NCBI RefSeq assembly: GCF_002101675.1
Contig: NZ_LQOY01000108.1
Location: 1-61,772, forward strand
Direction: 5' to 3'
Length of the DNA: 61,772 nucleotides
Source of the DNA: Mycobacterium gordonae
GTDB lineage: Bacteria; Actinomycetota; Actinomycetes; Mycobacteriales; Mycobacteriaceae
The notes beneath the pieces were generated by a model that saw only the letters and a program-made list of their open reading frames with translations, was not told the origin of the DNA and did no database searches. This document shows, in pieces, positions 40,891 to 49,371 of the stretch (position 1 is the stretch's first letter; each line of letters begins with the position of its first letter). Made by a program: the position numbers and the translations under genes.

Positions 40891-43800
40891 CGGCGCTGTC
40901 GAAGTGCATCGTGACGCGGGTGCCGGCAGGGGTGCGGTTGGTCTCGACGTGGTCCGAAAGCCGGCTGATGAGCGTCAGTCCGCGGCCGCGTCGGGTACCG
41001 CGCAGGCTGGCCGCGGAATCGCCGACCCAGCGACCGGTATCGCTGACGGTGAGAGTAACCGCCTGCTCTCGCAACAAGCCCTCAATCGAGACGGTGTTGC
41101 GCTGGTCGCTGTGGCCGCCGTGTTCGACGGCGTTTGTCACGGCCTCTGTTGCCGCCAGCAGGATGTCGAAGTGGCGTTCTTCGGAGAACTCGATGGCGCT
41201 GAGCCAGTGCCCGAGTTGTTGGCGCGCGTGCGGAACGTAGACCGGTACGGCGGGGAACGCGGTTGCGAAACTGCGTGCGGTCAAGTGGTTGGGCCGTACC
41301 GCGAGGACTACGACATCGTCGCGGTAGCCCGACTTCGGAGCCATCTTGGCCAGCAGGTCGGCGCACAGCGATTCGACCGGAAGGTGCGCGCACTCTGCCG
41401 CCACGGAATGTAGGCGGGCGAAGCCGATGTCGAGGTCTTCATGCGGGCGCTCGATGAGACCGTCGGTGTAGAGCAGCAGCGCGCTTCCCGGTGCCAGAAC
41501 CGCCGTGGCGGTGTGGTCAGTAGAACTGTCTTGGGAATGTCGGCCGGCGGCGATCGGCAGACGCCGGCCGCTGCGCAGGAACTCTGGCTCGCGGTCAGGA
41601 TGGATCACCAGCGGGAACGGGTGTCCGGCGCAGCTGTAGGCGACCGTGGCGCCACCGCCGCCTGGATCGATGTCGACAATCGCGTAAGCCACTGTCGTGC
41701 AGCGCGCGCTCGGGACACTGGCTGCGGCGTACCTGTCCAGCACGTTGAGCACCGCCCCCGGGTCGTCGGCGGTGAGCGCCGAGGCGGCCACTACGGCTCG
41801 CAGGTTGCTCATGACGATGGCCGCGTTCAGCCCGTGGCCGACTACATCTCCGACCGACAAGCCGAGGCGGCGTGCGCGATCGATAGGCGTGACCGAGAAC
41901 CAGTCCCCGCCAACGCCAAGTGCTTCACCGGCGGGCTGGTAGCGGGCCGCGACCACCGCAGCGGTCGAACTGTGGTCCACCTCGAGTAGGTGTTCCTGGA
42001 AGTCGATCGCCATGCGATGCTCGTGTGCATTGATGCGGACCCGATCCAGCGCCGCTGAGGTCAGCTGCGCAATTCGCGCGAACATGTCGAGCTCTTCAGT
42101 GCCGAATTGCCGCGGCGCGGGCCACAGCAGACTAAGCACCGCCACGGTTCTGCCGGAGGAATCCGGCAGTGGATGCACGACACACGCGCGGATACTGGCT
42201 GCGGTGTCGGTCACTCGGTGCTGATAGCGGATGGGAAGATCAAACGTGTCCGGGATGACCATCGGCTCGCCGGTTCGAATAACGTCCACTTCCACCCATG
42301 GCGACTCCAGCGCGGCCACGTGGTAGCGGTTGCGCAGTTCGGCTGGTAGCTCACCGTGGTACTCGAACCGAATGTGGTGTTCCTGCTCGACGACTCCGAT
42401 AGTGACCGCGCCGGCATCGGCGGAGGCAAGCGAAGAATCCAGCACGGCGGCCATGATTCCGGCGACCGAGTCGGTGGCCTGCAGCGCGGCATCCAGTTCC
42501 ACCAGTTCGGCAGCGAGTCCCTGCTGCGCTTCACGCCGCTGCCGGTCGCGTTCGCGTCTGACCGCAGTCAACCGCGCCCGTAATCGGTCGATGAGATCTT
42601 GGGAGCCAAACGGTTTCGGTAGGTAGTCGTCGGCGCCGCCGGCAAAACCTTCCCGGGCGGCGTCCGCGCCCGCCCGGGCGGAGAGCATCAGCACCGGCGT
42701 GGCCGCCAGCATCGGATCAGCGCGGATCGCCGCGGCGAGGGCAAAACCGTCCATGCCCGGCATCATGACGTCGGTGACAACGGCGTCCGGACGCCGCTCG
42801 CGGCATGCGGCCAGCGCCGACTGACCGTCAGCGACGAGCACGGTGTCATAGTGCTCGGAGAGCACTCGGTCGAGATGGGCCCGCATATCGGCGTTGTCGT
42901 CGGCGATCAGCACCAACTGGCGGGGCGCGACCGGCGAGGTCGCGACCGCCGAGTGCTCCACCGGTGAGAGCCACTGGTTCACTTGGGCGACATAGGGATT
43001 GGTCTCATCCGGCTTGCCGACATCCGGATGATCACCCGGTTTGTCGAGCGCCCGCGGTAGCCGAATGGTGACCACCGTCCCGTGTCCGACTTCACTGTCG
43101 ATGTGCACCGTCCCCCCGTGCAGATCGACCAGTCCGCGCACCAGCGAGAGCCCGATGCCGGTTCCTTCAACGCTGCGGCCGGCAACGTTGTTGGCGCGGT
43201 AGAAGCGTTCGAAGAGCCGATCCAGGTCCTCCCCGGCAATCCCTACTCCGGTGTCTCGGACCACGACCACACAGTGCGCCGCATCGACGCGCGCTGTCAC
43301 CGAGATCGACCCTGCCAGTGTGTATTTCACCGCGTTGGAGAGCAGGTTGAGCATGATCGTCTCCCACATGCCCCGATCGAGCTGGGCGGGCGCCGGCTGG
43401 CAATCGATCACCAGTTCCAAGTCGGCACGGCTACAGATGTCGGAGAACGACGATGCGATGTCAGCGGTGAGTGCGCCCACGTCGCTGGTCACCAGGTTGG
43501 CAGCGGCGCGGCCCGCTTGGAGGCGCGAGAAGTCGAGTAACGAGTCCACCAGGCGCAACAGCCGGGCGGCGTTTCGTCGTGCGATATCCAGGCGATGTGC
43601 CCGCAGGCTGTTCGGCTCTGCGTCCGCCAGCTCGTCGTCGAGGGGCCCCAGCAGCAACGTCAGCGGTGTGCGGAACTCGTGGCTGATGTTCGTCAGGAAC
43701 ACCGTTTTCGCCTCATCCAGCTCGGCAAGCGCCTCCGCGCGCTGGCACTGCAGCTCGTAGGAGGCCGCTGCGGCAAACGCCGAGGAAAGCTGGTCGGCGA

Positions 43801-44767
43801 GCAGATGGAAAAAGCCGCGGTATTGGTGATCGAGCCGGCAGCCGGGGTTGATTCCCACCACCAGCGCTCCGGTGGTCGAGCCCACTCCCACCGGCAGAAC
43901 CATCGCCTGCTCCGGGCAGCGGTCGCCAAGGGCAGCGGGCAGGCCGGGGATCGCCAGCCCGACGGCCTCGACGATACGGCTCTCGGCCCGCGATGCCGGG
44001 GACCACTGGGTCAGCTCCGCTAGGGAGTGCGGCAATACCGGCAGCGCCGACGCCGTGGCTCCGCGCAGGGTGAGCGCGTCAGCCTTCTCGTCGGCGACGT
44101 AGACGGCAACGAAGGGCAGATCCGGAATGGCCGAGCTGTTGCTGCACACGTCGACCGCCGCGCTGATAGCGCCGTCAATGCTGTGGACCTCCATGACAGC
44201 CGACGCCACGCTGTTGAGCAAATGCAGCCGGCGTTCGCCCATCACCCGCTCGGTGGTTTCGGTCAGAATCGAGACGCTGCCGCTGAAATGGCCGCGGGCA
44301 TCGATGAGGGGACTCACCGTGAAAGTGAAATAGCGGTCGAATCGGTGGCCACCGGACACCATGGGCACAAGCAGATCCTCGCGCCAGGTGGTCTCACCGG
44401 TTGTCACGGCGGTGTCGAACATGGGGCCGATCGTGTCCCAGATGTCCCACCACGCCTCGCTGCCGCGCCGCCCCAGGGCCGCGGGATGCCTGTCAGCGGC
44501 CACCACCCGGTAGGCGTCGTTATAAAGCAGGAACATGTCCTGCGGATTCAGCCACAGCGACGTGGGAAACCTGGACGTCAGCGCCTCGGCCACGGCAAAA
44601 CGGTGCTCGGCCGGCCATCGGTCAAGCGGCCCGAGGGGGTGCGACGCCCAATCGAATTCGGCTATGCGTCGGCCCATTTCGCCGCCCAGCGCGGCCGCGC
44701 AAGCGAGGTCCTCGGGTATCTGCCTCGTCAGGCCTGGGCCGTCCTGGGGCTGGTCGAGCTCGGTCAT
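40856..44767 (-). CDS. Hybrid histidine kinase / response receiver / PP2C phosphatase / anti-sigma kinase
   Basis: 1303 residues from ATG 44767. Domains in order: PAS (about 60-175), GAF (180-350), HisKA with phospho-acceptor H363 in ISHEFRTPL, HATPase (WETIMLNLLSNAVKY, DTGVGIAG, GTGIGLSLV), receiver with D666 in VVTDVMMPGMDG, second GAF (about 735-880), SpoIIE-type PP2C (GGDWFSVTPIDRARRLGLSVGDVVGHG, about 905-1135), and a C-terminal RsbW-like HATPase (LLAATEAVTNAVEHGG, about 1165-1290). No membrane helix is seen. It merges a two-component phosphorelay with a partner-switching module. A STAS protein gene, the natural substrate of the last two domains, is divergent. Confidence 0.93.
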   Translation of the reverse strand: MTELDQPQDGPGLTRQIPEDLACAAALGGEMGRRIAEFDWASHPLGPLDRWPAEHRFAVAEALTSRFPTSLWLNPQDMFLLYNDAYRVVAADRHPAALGRRGSEAWWDIWDTIGPMFDTAVTTGETTWREDLLVPMVSGGHRFDRYFTFTVSPLIDARGHFSGSVSILTETTERVMGERRLHLLNSVASAVMEVHSIDGAISAAVDVCSNSSAIPDLPFVAVYVADEKADALTLRGATASALPVLPHSLAELTQWSPASRAESRIVEAVGLAIPGLPAALGDRCPEQAMVLPVGVGSTTGALVVGINPGCRLDHQYRGFFHLLADQLSSAFAAAASYELQCQRAEALAELDEAKTVFLTNISHEFRTPLTLLLGPLDDELADAEPNSLRAHRLDIARRNAARLLRLVDSLLDFSRLQAGRAAANLVTSDVGALTADIASSFSDICSRADLELVIDCQPAPAQLDRGMWETIMLNLLSNAVKYTLAGSISVTARVDAAHCVVVVRDTGVGIAGEDLDRLFERFYRANNVAGRSVEGTGIGLSLVRGLVDLHGGTVHIDSEVGHGTVVTIRLPRALDKPGDHPDVGKPDETNPYVAQVNQWLSPVEHSAVATSPVAPRQLVLIADDNADMRAHLDRVLSEHYDTVLVADGQSALAACRERRPDAVVTDVMMPGMDGFALAAAIRADPMLAATPVLMLSARAGADAAREGFAGGADDYLPKPFGSQDLIDRLRARLTAVRRERDRQRREAQQGLAAELVELDAALQATDSVAGIMAAVLDSSLASADAGAVTIGVVEQEHHIRFEYHGELPAELRNRYHVAALESPWVEVDVIRTGEPMVIPDTFDLPIRYQHRVTDTAASIRACVVHPLPDSSGRTVAVLSLLWPAPRQFGTEELDMFARIAQLTSAALDRVRINAHEHRMAIDFQEHLLEVDHSSTAAVVAARYQPAGEALGVGGDWFSVTPIDRARRLGLSVGDVVGHGLNAAIVMSNLRAVVAASALTADDPGAVLNVLDRYAAASVPSARCTTVAYAIVDIDPGGGGATVAYSCAGHPFPLVIHPDREPEFLRSGRRLPIAAGRHSQDSSTDHTATAVLAPGSALLLYTDGLIERPHEDLDIGFARLHSVAAECAHLPVESLCADLLAKMAPKSGYRDDVVVLAVRPNHLTARSFATAFPAVPVYVPHARQQLGHWLSAIEFSEERHFDILLAATEAVTNAVEHGGHSDQRNTVSIEGLLREQAVTLTVSDTGRWVGDSAASLRGTRRGRGLTLISRLSDHVETNRTPAGTRVTMHFDSAVTGDLAGRGDP

Positions 44768-45098
44768 GTCACCAGGGACAACGTTGCCGTCGAACGGTTC
44801 GCGAATTTGTGCATCGTCGCGCGGAAGGGGTTGGTGCCACAGTTGCCATCGCCACTTTGCCGGAACCGCCATCACAGGGAACGTCGCGGTGTCACCGCTT
44901 TCTCGTGGACGAGCGTACCCCGCCAGCTGCCCGTGAATCCCCGATGAGCGGTGTACTTCCGGACGGCTGGGGCCGCCGGAGCCGTGGGCATGTTTTGCAG
45001 ACGATGTGAAGCATGTCAGCACCAGTGGCGCATACGGCCTTCGGCCGAGTTAATCTGATTTGCCTATTAATGCCGTTGCGAGTCGCGGGGTAGTCACA

Positions 45099-45467
45099 AT
45101 GAATCTGCTCACGGTGGACCATCAAGTGCAGCCTGAAGCGGTAGTCGTGCGTGCGGTAGGCGAAGTTGACGTATCCACTGTCGACGAAATGGTCCGCCAC
45201 CTGATCGCCGGCGCCGATGCTGCCTCCGCCCACCCCGCTGCACTTCTCATCGCCGACCTGTCCGCGGTGACCTTTCTCGCCAGCGCCGGATTGCAGGCAC
45301 TACTTGACTGCCAGAAAAAGTGCCAGTCTGTCGGCGCGACGCTACATGTGGTGGCGAACCAACCGGCTGTCGTGCGTCCCCTCAAGCTCACCGGCCTTGA
45401 TCGAGCCTTCCGGGTCTACGCCGCTTTCAGCGACGCGCTGCCGGCTGTCGAACAGGAATCCGGTTAG
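45099..45467 (+). CDS. STAS-domain anti-anti-sigma factor
   Basis: 122 residues from ATG 45099. The STAS pattern is IADLSAVTFLASAGLQALLDCQ, with the phosphorylatable Ser at position 62 (LASAGL). In partner switching the unphosphorylated form binds the RsbW-like kinase and frees a sigma factor. The divergent hybrid protein contains both a PP2C phosphatase and an RsbW-like kinase, so the two genes probably form one circuit. The 331-base divergent region shows no clear SigF-type promoter at the right distance. Confidence 0.9.
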   Translation: MNLLTVDHQVQPEAVVVRAVGEVDVSTVDEMVRHLIAGADAASAHPAALLIADLSAVTFLASAGLQALLDCQKKCQSVGATLHVVANQPAVVRPLKLTGLDRAFRVYAAFSDALPAVEQESG

Positions 45468-45787
45468 CCGGATTCGCTCGCTGCGCCGAGTCGGTGCCGT
45501 CATCATGCCTTTTGACGACGAAGTGGACGCGGCGTGAAATATGGCGTCCCGAATTACCGATAGGCGGTTTGCTGGCGGAAGAAAAGCGCTCTCAAATACC
45601 CGAATTTCGGGCGGACTCGACGCCGGTGCGGGCGTCCGCTGTTAGCGGGGCCGTCGTGGTAGGCGCCACCGTGATGGCCCAGGACGGGAGTTCAGCGGCA
45701 GGAGTAGCGGCAACCCCGTTCTGAGGCCGGAACGGCGCCGGCCGACGGGCCCTTCCGCACCCGCCGCCCGCCCAACCAACCGCATGG
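45468..45787. other. Intergenic region without a supported gene
   Basis: The STAS gene ends at 45467. Short frames here lack ribosome sites and domain-like sequence. No terminator hairpin stands out. Confidence 0.4.
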
Positions 45788-45829
45788 TTGACAATTGGTA
45801 CTGAGCACGGTCGTAGTACTCATTGTCAA
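45788..45829. promoter_or_regulatory. Long inverted repeat before the thiolase gene
   Basis: TTGACAATTGGTACT (45788-45802) and AGTACTCATTGTCAA (45815-45829) pair at 13 of 15 positions around a 12-base loop. The right arm directly abuts the AGGAG ribosome site of the thiolase gene. The left arm also contains a TTGACA -35-like hexamer. It may be a regulator site or an RNA hairpin controlling initiation. Confidence 0.6.
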
Positions 45830-45842
45830 AGGAGACATTCTC

Positions 45843-46991
45843 ATGGCTGAAGCAGTCATCGTCGAGGCAGTTCGTTCCCCCATCGGCAAGCGCAACGGAG
45901 GACTGTCCGGGGTGCACCCGGCCGAGCTGTCTGCGCAGGTCCTCAACGGTTTGGTGACCAAAGCCGGCATCGACCCCGAACTCGTCGACGACGTCATCTG
46001 GGGTTGCGTGATGCAGGCGGGTGAGCAGGCCCTCGACATCGGCCGCACTGCCCTGCTGACCGCCGGCTGGCCCGAGACGGTGCCCGGCGTGACCGTCGAC
46101 CGCCAGTGCGGGTCGAGCCAGCAGTCCGTGCACTTCGCCGCGGCCGGCGTGGTGGCCGGTCACTACGACGTGGTGGTCGCCGGCGGTGTCGAGTCGATGT
46201 CACGGACCCCGATGGGCGCGTCCCTGGCCAACGGTGGGCGGCCGTACCCGGAGGGCTTCCTGGGCCGCTACGAAGGCAAGATCCCCAACCAGGGCATCGG
46301 CGCGGAGATGATCGCCGAGCAGTGGGGCTTCTCCCGCCTCGACCTCGACCAGTTCTCGCTGGACTCTCACGAAAAGGCCGCTGCCGCACAGGATGCCGGC
46401 GCGTTTGACGACCAGATCGTGGGCATCAAGGATGCCGACGGCAACGTGCTGCTCAAGGACGAGGGCATCCGCCGCGGCACCCCGATGGAGAAGATGGCCT
46501 CGCTGAAGCCGGCGTTCAAAGAGGACGGCGTGATTCACGCGGGCAACTCCTCGCAGATTTCCGATGGTTCGGCCGCGCTGCTGTTCATGTCGGCCGAGAA
46601 GGCCAAGGAACTGGGCATGAAGCCGATCGCCAAGGTGCACACGGCGACCCTGGCCGGCGCCGACCCGGTGATCATGCTGACCGCGCCCATCCCGGCCACG
46701 CAGAAGGTGCTCAAGCGCTCCGGGCTGTCCATCGGCGACATCGGCGCTTATGAGGTCAACGAGGCGTTCGCGCCGGTTCCGCTGGCCTGGCTGAAAGACA
46801 TCGGCGCCGACGAGAGCAAGCTGAACCCCAACGGTGGGGCGATCGCGCTGGGCCACCCGCTCGGCGGATCCGGCGCCCGCATCATGACCACGCTGCTGTA
46901 TCACATGCGGGACAAGGGAATTCGCTATGGCCTGCAGACCATGTGTGAGGGTGGCGGCCAGGCCAACGCGACCATCCTGGAGCTGCTGTGA
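45843..46991 (+). CDS. Acetyl-CoA acetyltransferase (thiolase)
   Basis: 382 residues from ATG 45843. It cleaves 3-ketoacyl-CoA with CoA in beta-oxidation, or condenses acetyl-CoA. The catalytic Cys is in DRQCGSSQQSVH, with His in GGAIALGHPLGGSG and the second Cys in QTMCEGGGQANAT. All are intact. By position it corresponds to Rv1135A, which I recall as a short C-terminal fragment in M. tuberculosis. The stop overlaps the crotonase start as GTGA, so the two form an operon. Confidence 0.94.
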   Translation: MAEAVIVEAVRSPIGKRNGGLSGVHPAELSAQVLNGLVTKAGIDPELVDDVIWGCVMQAGEQALDIGRTALLTAGWPETVPGVTVDRQCGSSQQSVHFAAAGVVAGHYDVVVAGGVESMSRTPMGASLANGGRPYPEGFLGRYEGKIPNQGIGAEMIAEQWGFSRLDLDQFSLDSHEKAAAAQDAGAFDDQIVGIKDADGNVLLKDEGIRRGTPMEKMASLKPAFKEDGVIHAGNSSQISDGSAALLFMSAEKAKELGMKPIAKVHTATLAGADPVIMLTAPIPATQKVLKRSGLSIGDIGAYEVNEAFAPVPLAWLKDIGADESKLNPNGGAIALGHPLGGSGARIMTTLLYHMRDKGIRYGLQTMCEGGGQANATILELL

Positions 46992-47779
46992 CGGACGTGC
47001 CCGGCGCTCTGGTTGAGCGCCGCGGCAACGTCATGATCATCACCATCAACCGCCCGGAGGCCCGCAACGCGGTCAACGGCGCGGTCAGCATCGGGGTCGG
47101 GGACGCGCTGGAGGAAGCCCAGCACGACCCCGACGTGCGGGCAGTGGTGATCACCGGCGCGGGCGACAAGTCGTTCTGCGCTGGCGCCGACCTCAAGGCG
47201 ATCTCGCGGCGGGAAAACATCTACCACCCGGATCGTCCGGAGTGGGGCTTCGCCGGTTACGTGCACCACTTCATCGACAAGCCCACCATCGCCGCGGTCA
47301 ACGGGACCGCCCTCGGGGGCGGCACCGAGCTGGCGTTGGCCAGCGACCTGGTGGTGGCCGACGAGCGCGCCCAGTTCGGGCTGCCCGAGGTCAAGCGCGG
47401 GCTGATCGCAGCCGCCGGCGGCGTGTTCCGGATCATGGACCAGCTGCCGCACAAGGTCGCGATGGAGTTGCTGCTGACCGGTGAACCGCTGACCGCGTCG
47501 GACGCCTACGAGTGGGGGCTGATCAATCAGGTGGTCACGAAAGGTGCGGTGCTGGATGCCGCCCTGACTCTGGCCGCGCGGGTGACCAGCAATGCGCCGC
47601 TGTCGGTGCAGGCCAGCAAGCGCATCGCCTACGGCGTCGACGAGGGTGTGATCACCGCCGAGGAAGTGGGCTGGGACCGCACCATGCGCGAGATGCGGTC
47701 GCTGATCAGGTCCGAGGACGCCAGGGAAGGTCCACTGGCCTTCGCCGAAAAGCGCGAGCCGGTCTGGAAGGCGCGTTAG
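46988..47779 (+). CDS. Enoyl-CoA hydratase/isomerase (crotonase)
   Basis: 263 residues from GTG 46988. It hydrates trans-2-enoyl-CoA. The oxyanion hole is in FCAGADLKAI and ALGGGTELALASD, and both catalytic Glu of active hydratases are present (GGGTELAL and LPEVKRG). It is coupled to the thiolase gene. I recall the syntenic Rv1136 as truncated. A GCGAGCAGACGC-family palindrome follows. Confidence 0.92.
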   Translation: MTDVPGALVERRGNVMIITINRPEARNAVNGAVSIGVGDALEEAQHDPDVRAVVITGAGDKSFCAGADLKAISRRENIYHPDRPEWGFAGYVHHFIDKPTIAAVNGTALGGGTELALASDLVVADERAQFGLPEVKRGLIAAAGGVFRIMDQLPHKVAMELLLTGEPLTASDAYEWGLINQVVTKGAVLDAALTLAARVTSNAPLSVQASKRIAYGVDEGVITAEEVGWDRTMREMRSLIRSEDAREGPLAFAEKREPVWKAR

Positions 47780-47782
47780 CCC

Positions 47783-47843
47783 GGCGAGCAGACGCAAAGA
47801 CCCCGTGGAGCGCACGCTCCCGGGGGCTTTTGCGTCTGCTCGC
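47783..47843. terminator. GCGAGCAGACGC-family palindrome (copy 3)
   Basis: GGCGAGCAGACGCAAAGACC at the left pairs with the right arm GGCTTTTGCGTCTGCTCGCC with few mismatches, around a loop containing GGAGCGcacGCTCC. It separates the crotonase gene from the convergent FAD monooxygenase gene. Confidence 0.75.
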
Positions 47844-47848
47844 CAGGG

Positions 47849-48865
47849 TTATGAAGCCAGCACGTTGACGCCCCACTGGAACAGGGGCGGCAAGGCGCTG
47901 CAGGCGGGCACGATGGCGCGACGCACCGCGCGCGGGGTGCTGGCCAGTACCAGACCCCGGGTGAGCAGCCGGTAATCGCGGGTCACCTTGTGCCACGCGC
48001 GCTCGTAGGCCTGCGGGGTGTCGTCGGCGAGCGCGCCGACCGCGGCGGCGGCCTGTTTGACCGCCAGGCTGATGCCTTCACCGGTCAGCGCGTCCTCGTA
48101 GCCGGCGGCATCGCCGACCAGCAGCACCCGGCCGGCCACCCGTCGTGACACCACTTGCCGCAGCGGGCCGCAACCGCGCGCCGCTGTCCGGTCAGCGCCG
48201 TCCAAATGCTTTGCCAGCCAAGGGAACCAGTCCAGTTCGGGGCGCTGGCGGGACAGGATCGCCACGCCCACCAGATCGGGTTCCACCGGGGTCACATATG
48301 CCTCGCCCCAACGCGACCAATGCACTTCGACGAACTCCGACCAGGCCGGCACCCGGTAGTGCCAGCGCAATCCGTGGCGACGCGGGGTGCCGCGGGTCGC
48401 GGCGATCCTGACCGCGCGGCGCACGGCCGAATGCAGTCCGTCGGCGCCCACCAGCCATCTCGTCCGGACGCCTGCCGCGGACACCCCGTGTGCGTCTTGC
48501 TCGACGGTGCTCACCTTCGTCCGAATCCATTCCGTATCAACCGCTTTGGCCCGCGCCTCGAGCGCCGCGTGCAAGGTGGTGCGCCGTACTCCACGGCCCG
48601 GGCCTGTTCTGAACAACGCCTCGGCCCGGCGATGCTCACTGGCGTAAGCGATTCCGCGAAACGGCATACCGGCCGGGTCGACACCGAGGGATGTCAGCTC
48701 GGCGAGCCCGCCGGGCATCAGTCCCTCCCCGCAAGCCTTGTCGATAGGACCTTCGCGTGGCTCGGCCAAGAGAACCGAAAGTCCTTGCCGTCGTGCATGT
48801 AATGCGGTGGCCAGACCGCCGGGCCCGCCCCCGACGATCAGCAGGTCGGCGTCGTAATCGGTCAT
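47849..48865 (-). CDS. FAD-dependent monooxygenase of the polyketide operon (SrsC-like, Rv1138c-like)
   Basis: 338 residues. FAD motif LLIVGGGPGGLATALHARR (residues ~8-26), CGEGLMPGG, the DG-type WLVGADGLHSAVRR and the ribityl-binding GDAAGYEDALTGEGISLA define a group A flavoprotein hydroxylase or geranylgeranyl-reductase-like enzyme. It overlaps the methyltransferase gene as ATGA and is the third gene after the type III PKS. In the Streptomyces srsABC pathway the equivalent enzyme hydroxylates a methylated alkylresorcinol toward a quinone. Confidence 0.82.
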   Translation of the reverse strand: MTDYDADLLIVGGGPGGLATALHARRQGLSVLLAEPREGPIDKACGEGLMPGGLAELTSLGVDPAGMPFRGIAYASEHRRAEALFRTGPGRGVRRTTLHAALEARAKAVDTEWIRTKVSTVEQDAHGVSAAGVRTRWLVGADGLHSAVRRAVRIAATRGTPRRHGLRWHYRVPAWSEFVEVHWSRWGEAYVTPVEPDLVGVAILSRQRPELDWFPWLAKHLDGADRTAARGCGPLRQVVSRRVAGRVLLVGDAAGYEDALTGEGISLAVKQAAAAVGALADDTPQAYERAWHKVTRDYRLLTRGLVLASTPRAVRRAIVPACSALPPLFQWGVNVLAS

Positions 48866-49371
48866 GCGTAACCCAGCACCGAGTTCTCGACCCGCAACCG
48901 GACCGACAGCAAGGCGGCATTGGCCAGGGTGAAGATAACCGCGGTCAGCCAGGCGGTGTGCACCATCGGCAGGGCGACGCCTTCGACCACCACCGCAACA
49001 TAATTCGGGTGATGCATGAACCGGTAGGGGCCCTTCTGCACCAGCGGCTGGTGCGGCAGCACGATCACCCGGGTATTCCACCGCTTGCCCAGCGAGGTGA
49101 TGCACCACCAGCGCAAACCCTGGCACAGCGCCAGCACCACCACCATCGACCACCCCAGCCACGGGATGAACGGACGGTGCAGTGCCCACGGTTCAACCAG
49201 GCAGCCGACCAGCAGGGCGGTGTGCAGGATGACCATCACCACGTAGTGCGGCCGGCCGAATTCCTTGCCGCCCTGGGCAAATGACCATTTCGCGTTGCGG
49301 CGCGACACCACCAGCTCGGCCAGGCGTTCCAGCACGACCGCCGAGATCAGCAGGTAATAGGGTCCTACCAT
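48862..49371 (-). CDS. Membrane methyltransferase, ICMT-like (SrsB-like, Rv1139c-like)
   Basis: 169 residues with four to five membrane helices. The C-terminal signature GPYRFMHHPNYVAVVVEGVALP is that of the isoprenylcysteine carboxyl methyltransferase superfamily, where RxxxHPxY binds S-adenosylmethionine. It overlaps the PKS gene by seven bases. Given the neighbours, it probably O-methylates a membrane-embedded phenolic lipid, not a protein. Confidence 0.85.
   Translation of the reverse strand: MVGPYYLLISAVVLERLAELVVSRRNAKWSFAQGGKEFGRPHYVVMVILHTALLVGCLVEPWALHRPFIPWLGWSMVVVLALCQGLRWWCITSLGKRWNTRVIVLPHQPLVQKGPYRFMHHPNYVAVVVEGVALPMVHTAWLTAVIFTLANAALLSVRLRVENSVLGYA

Noticed and set aside
45056..45098. 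SigF/SigB-type promoter before the STAS gene
   Set aside because: GGGTA is only six bases from the ATG and no GTTT element is at the right distance.
45494..45724. 77-codon frame between the STAS and thiolase genes
   Set aside because: No ribosome site, no recognisable motif, and composition unlike neighbouring genes.
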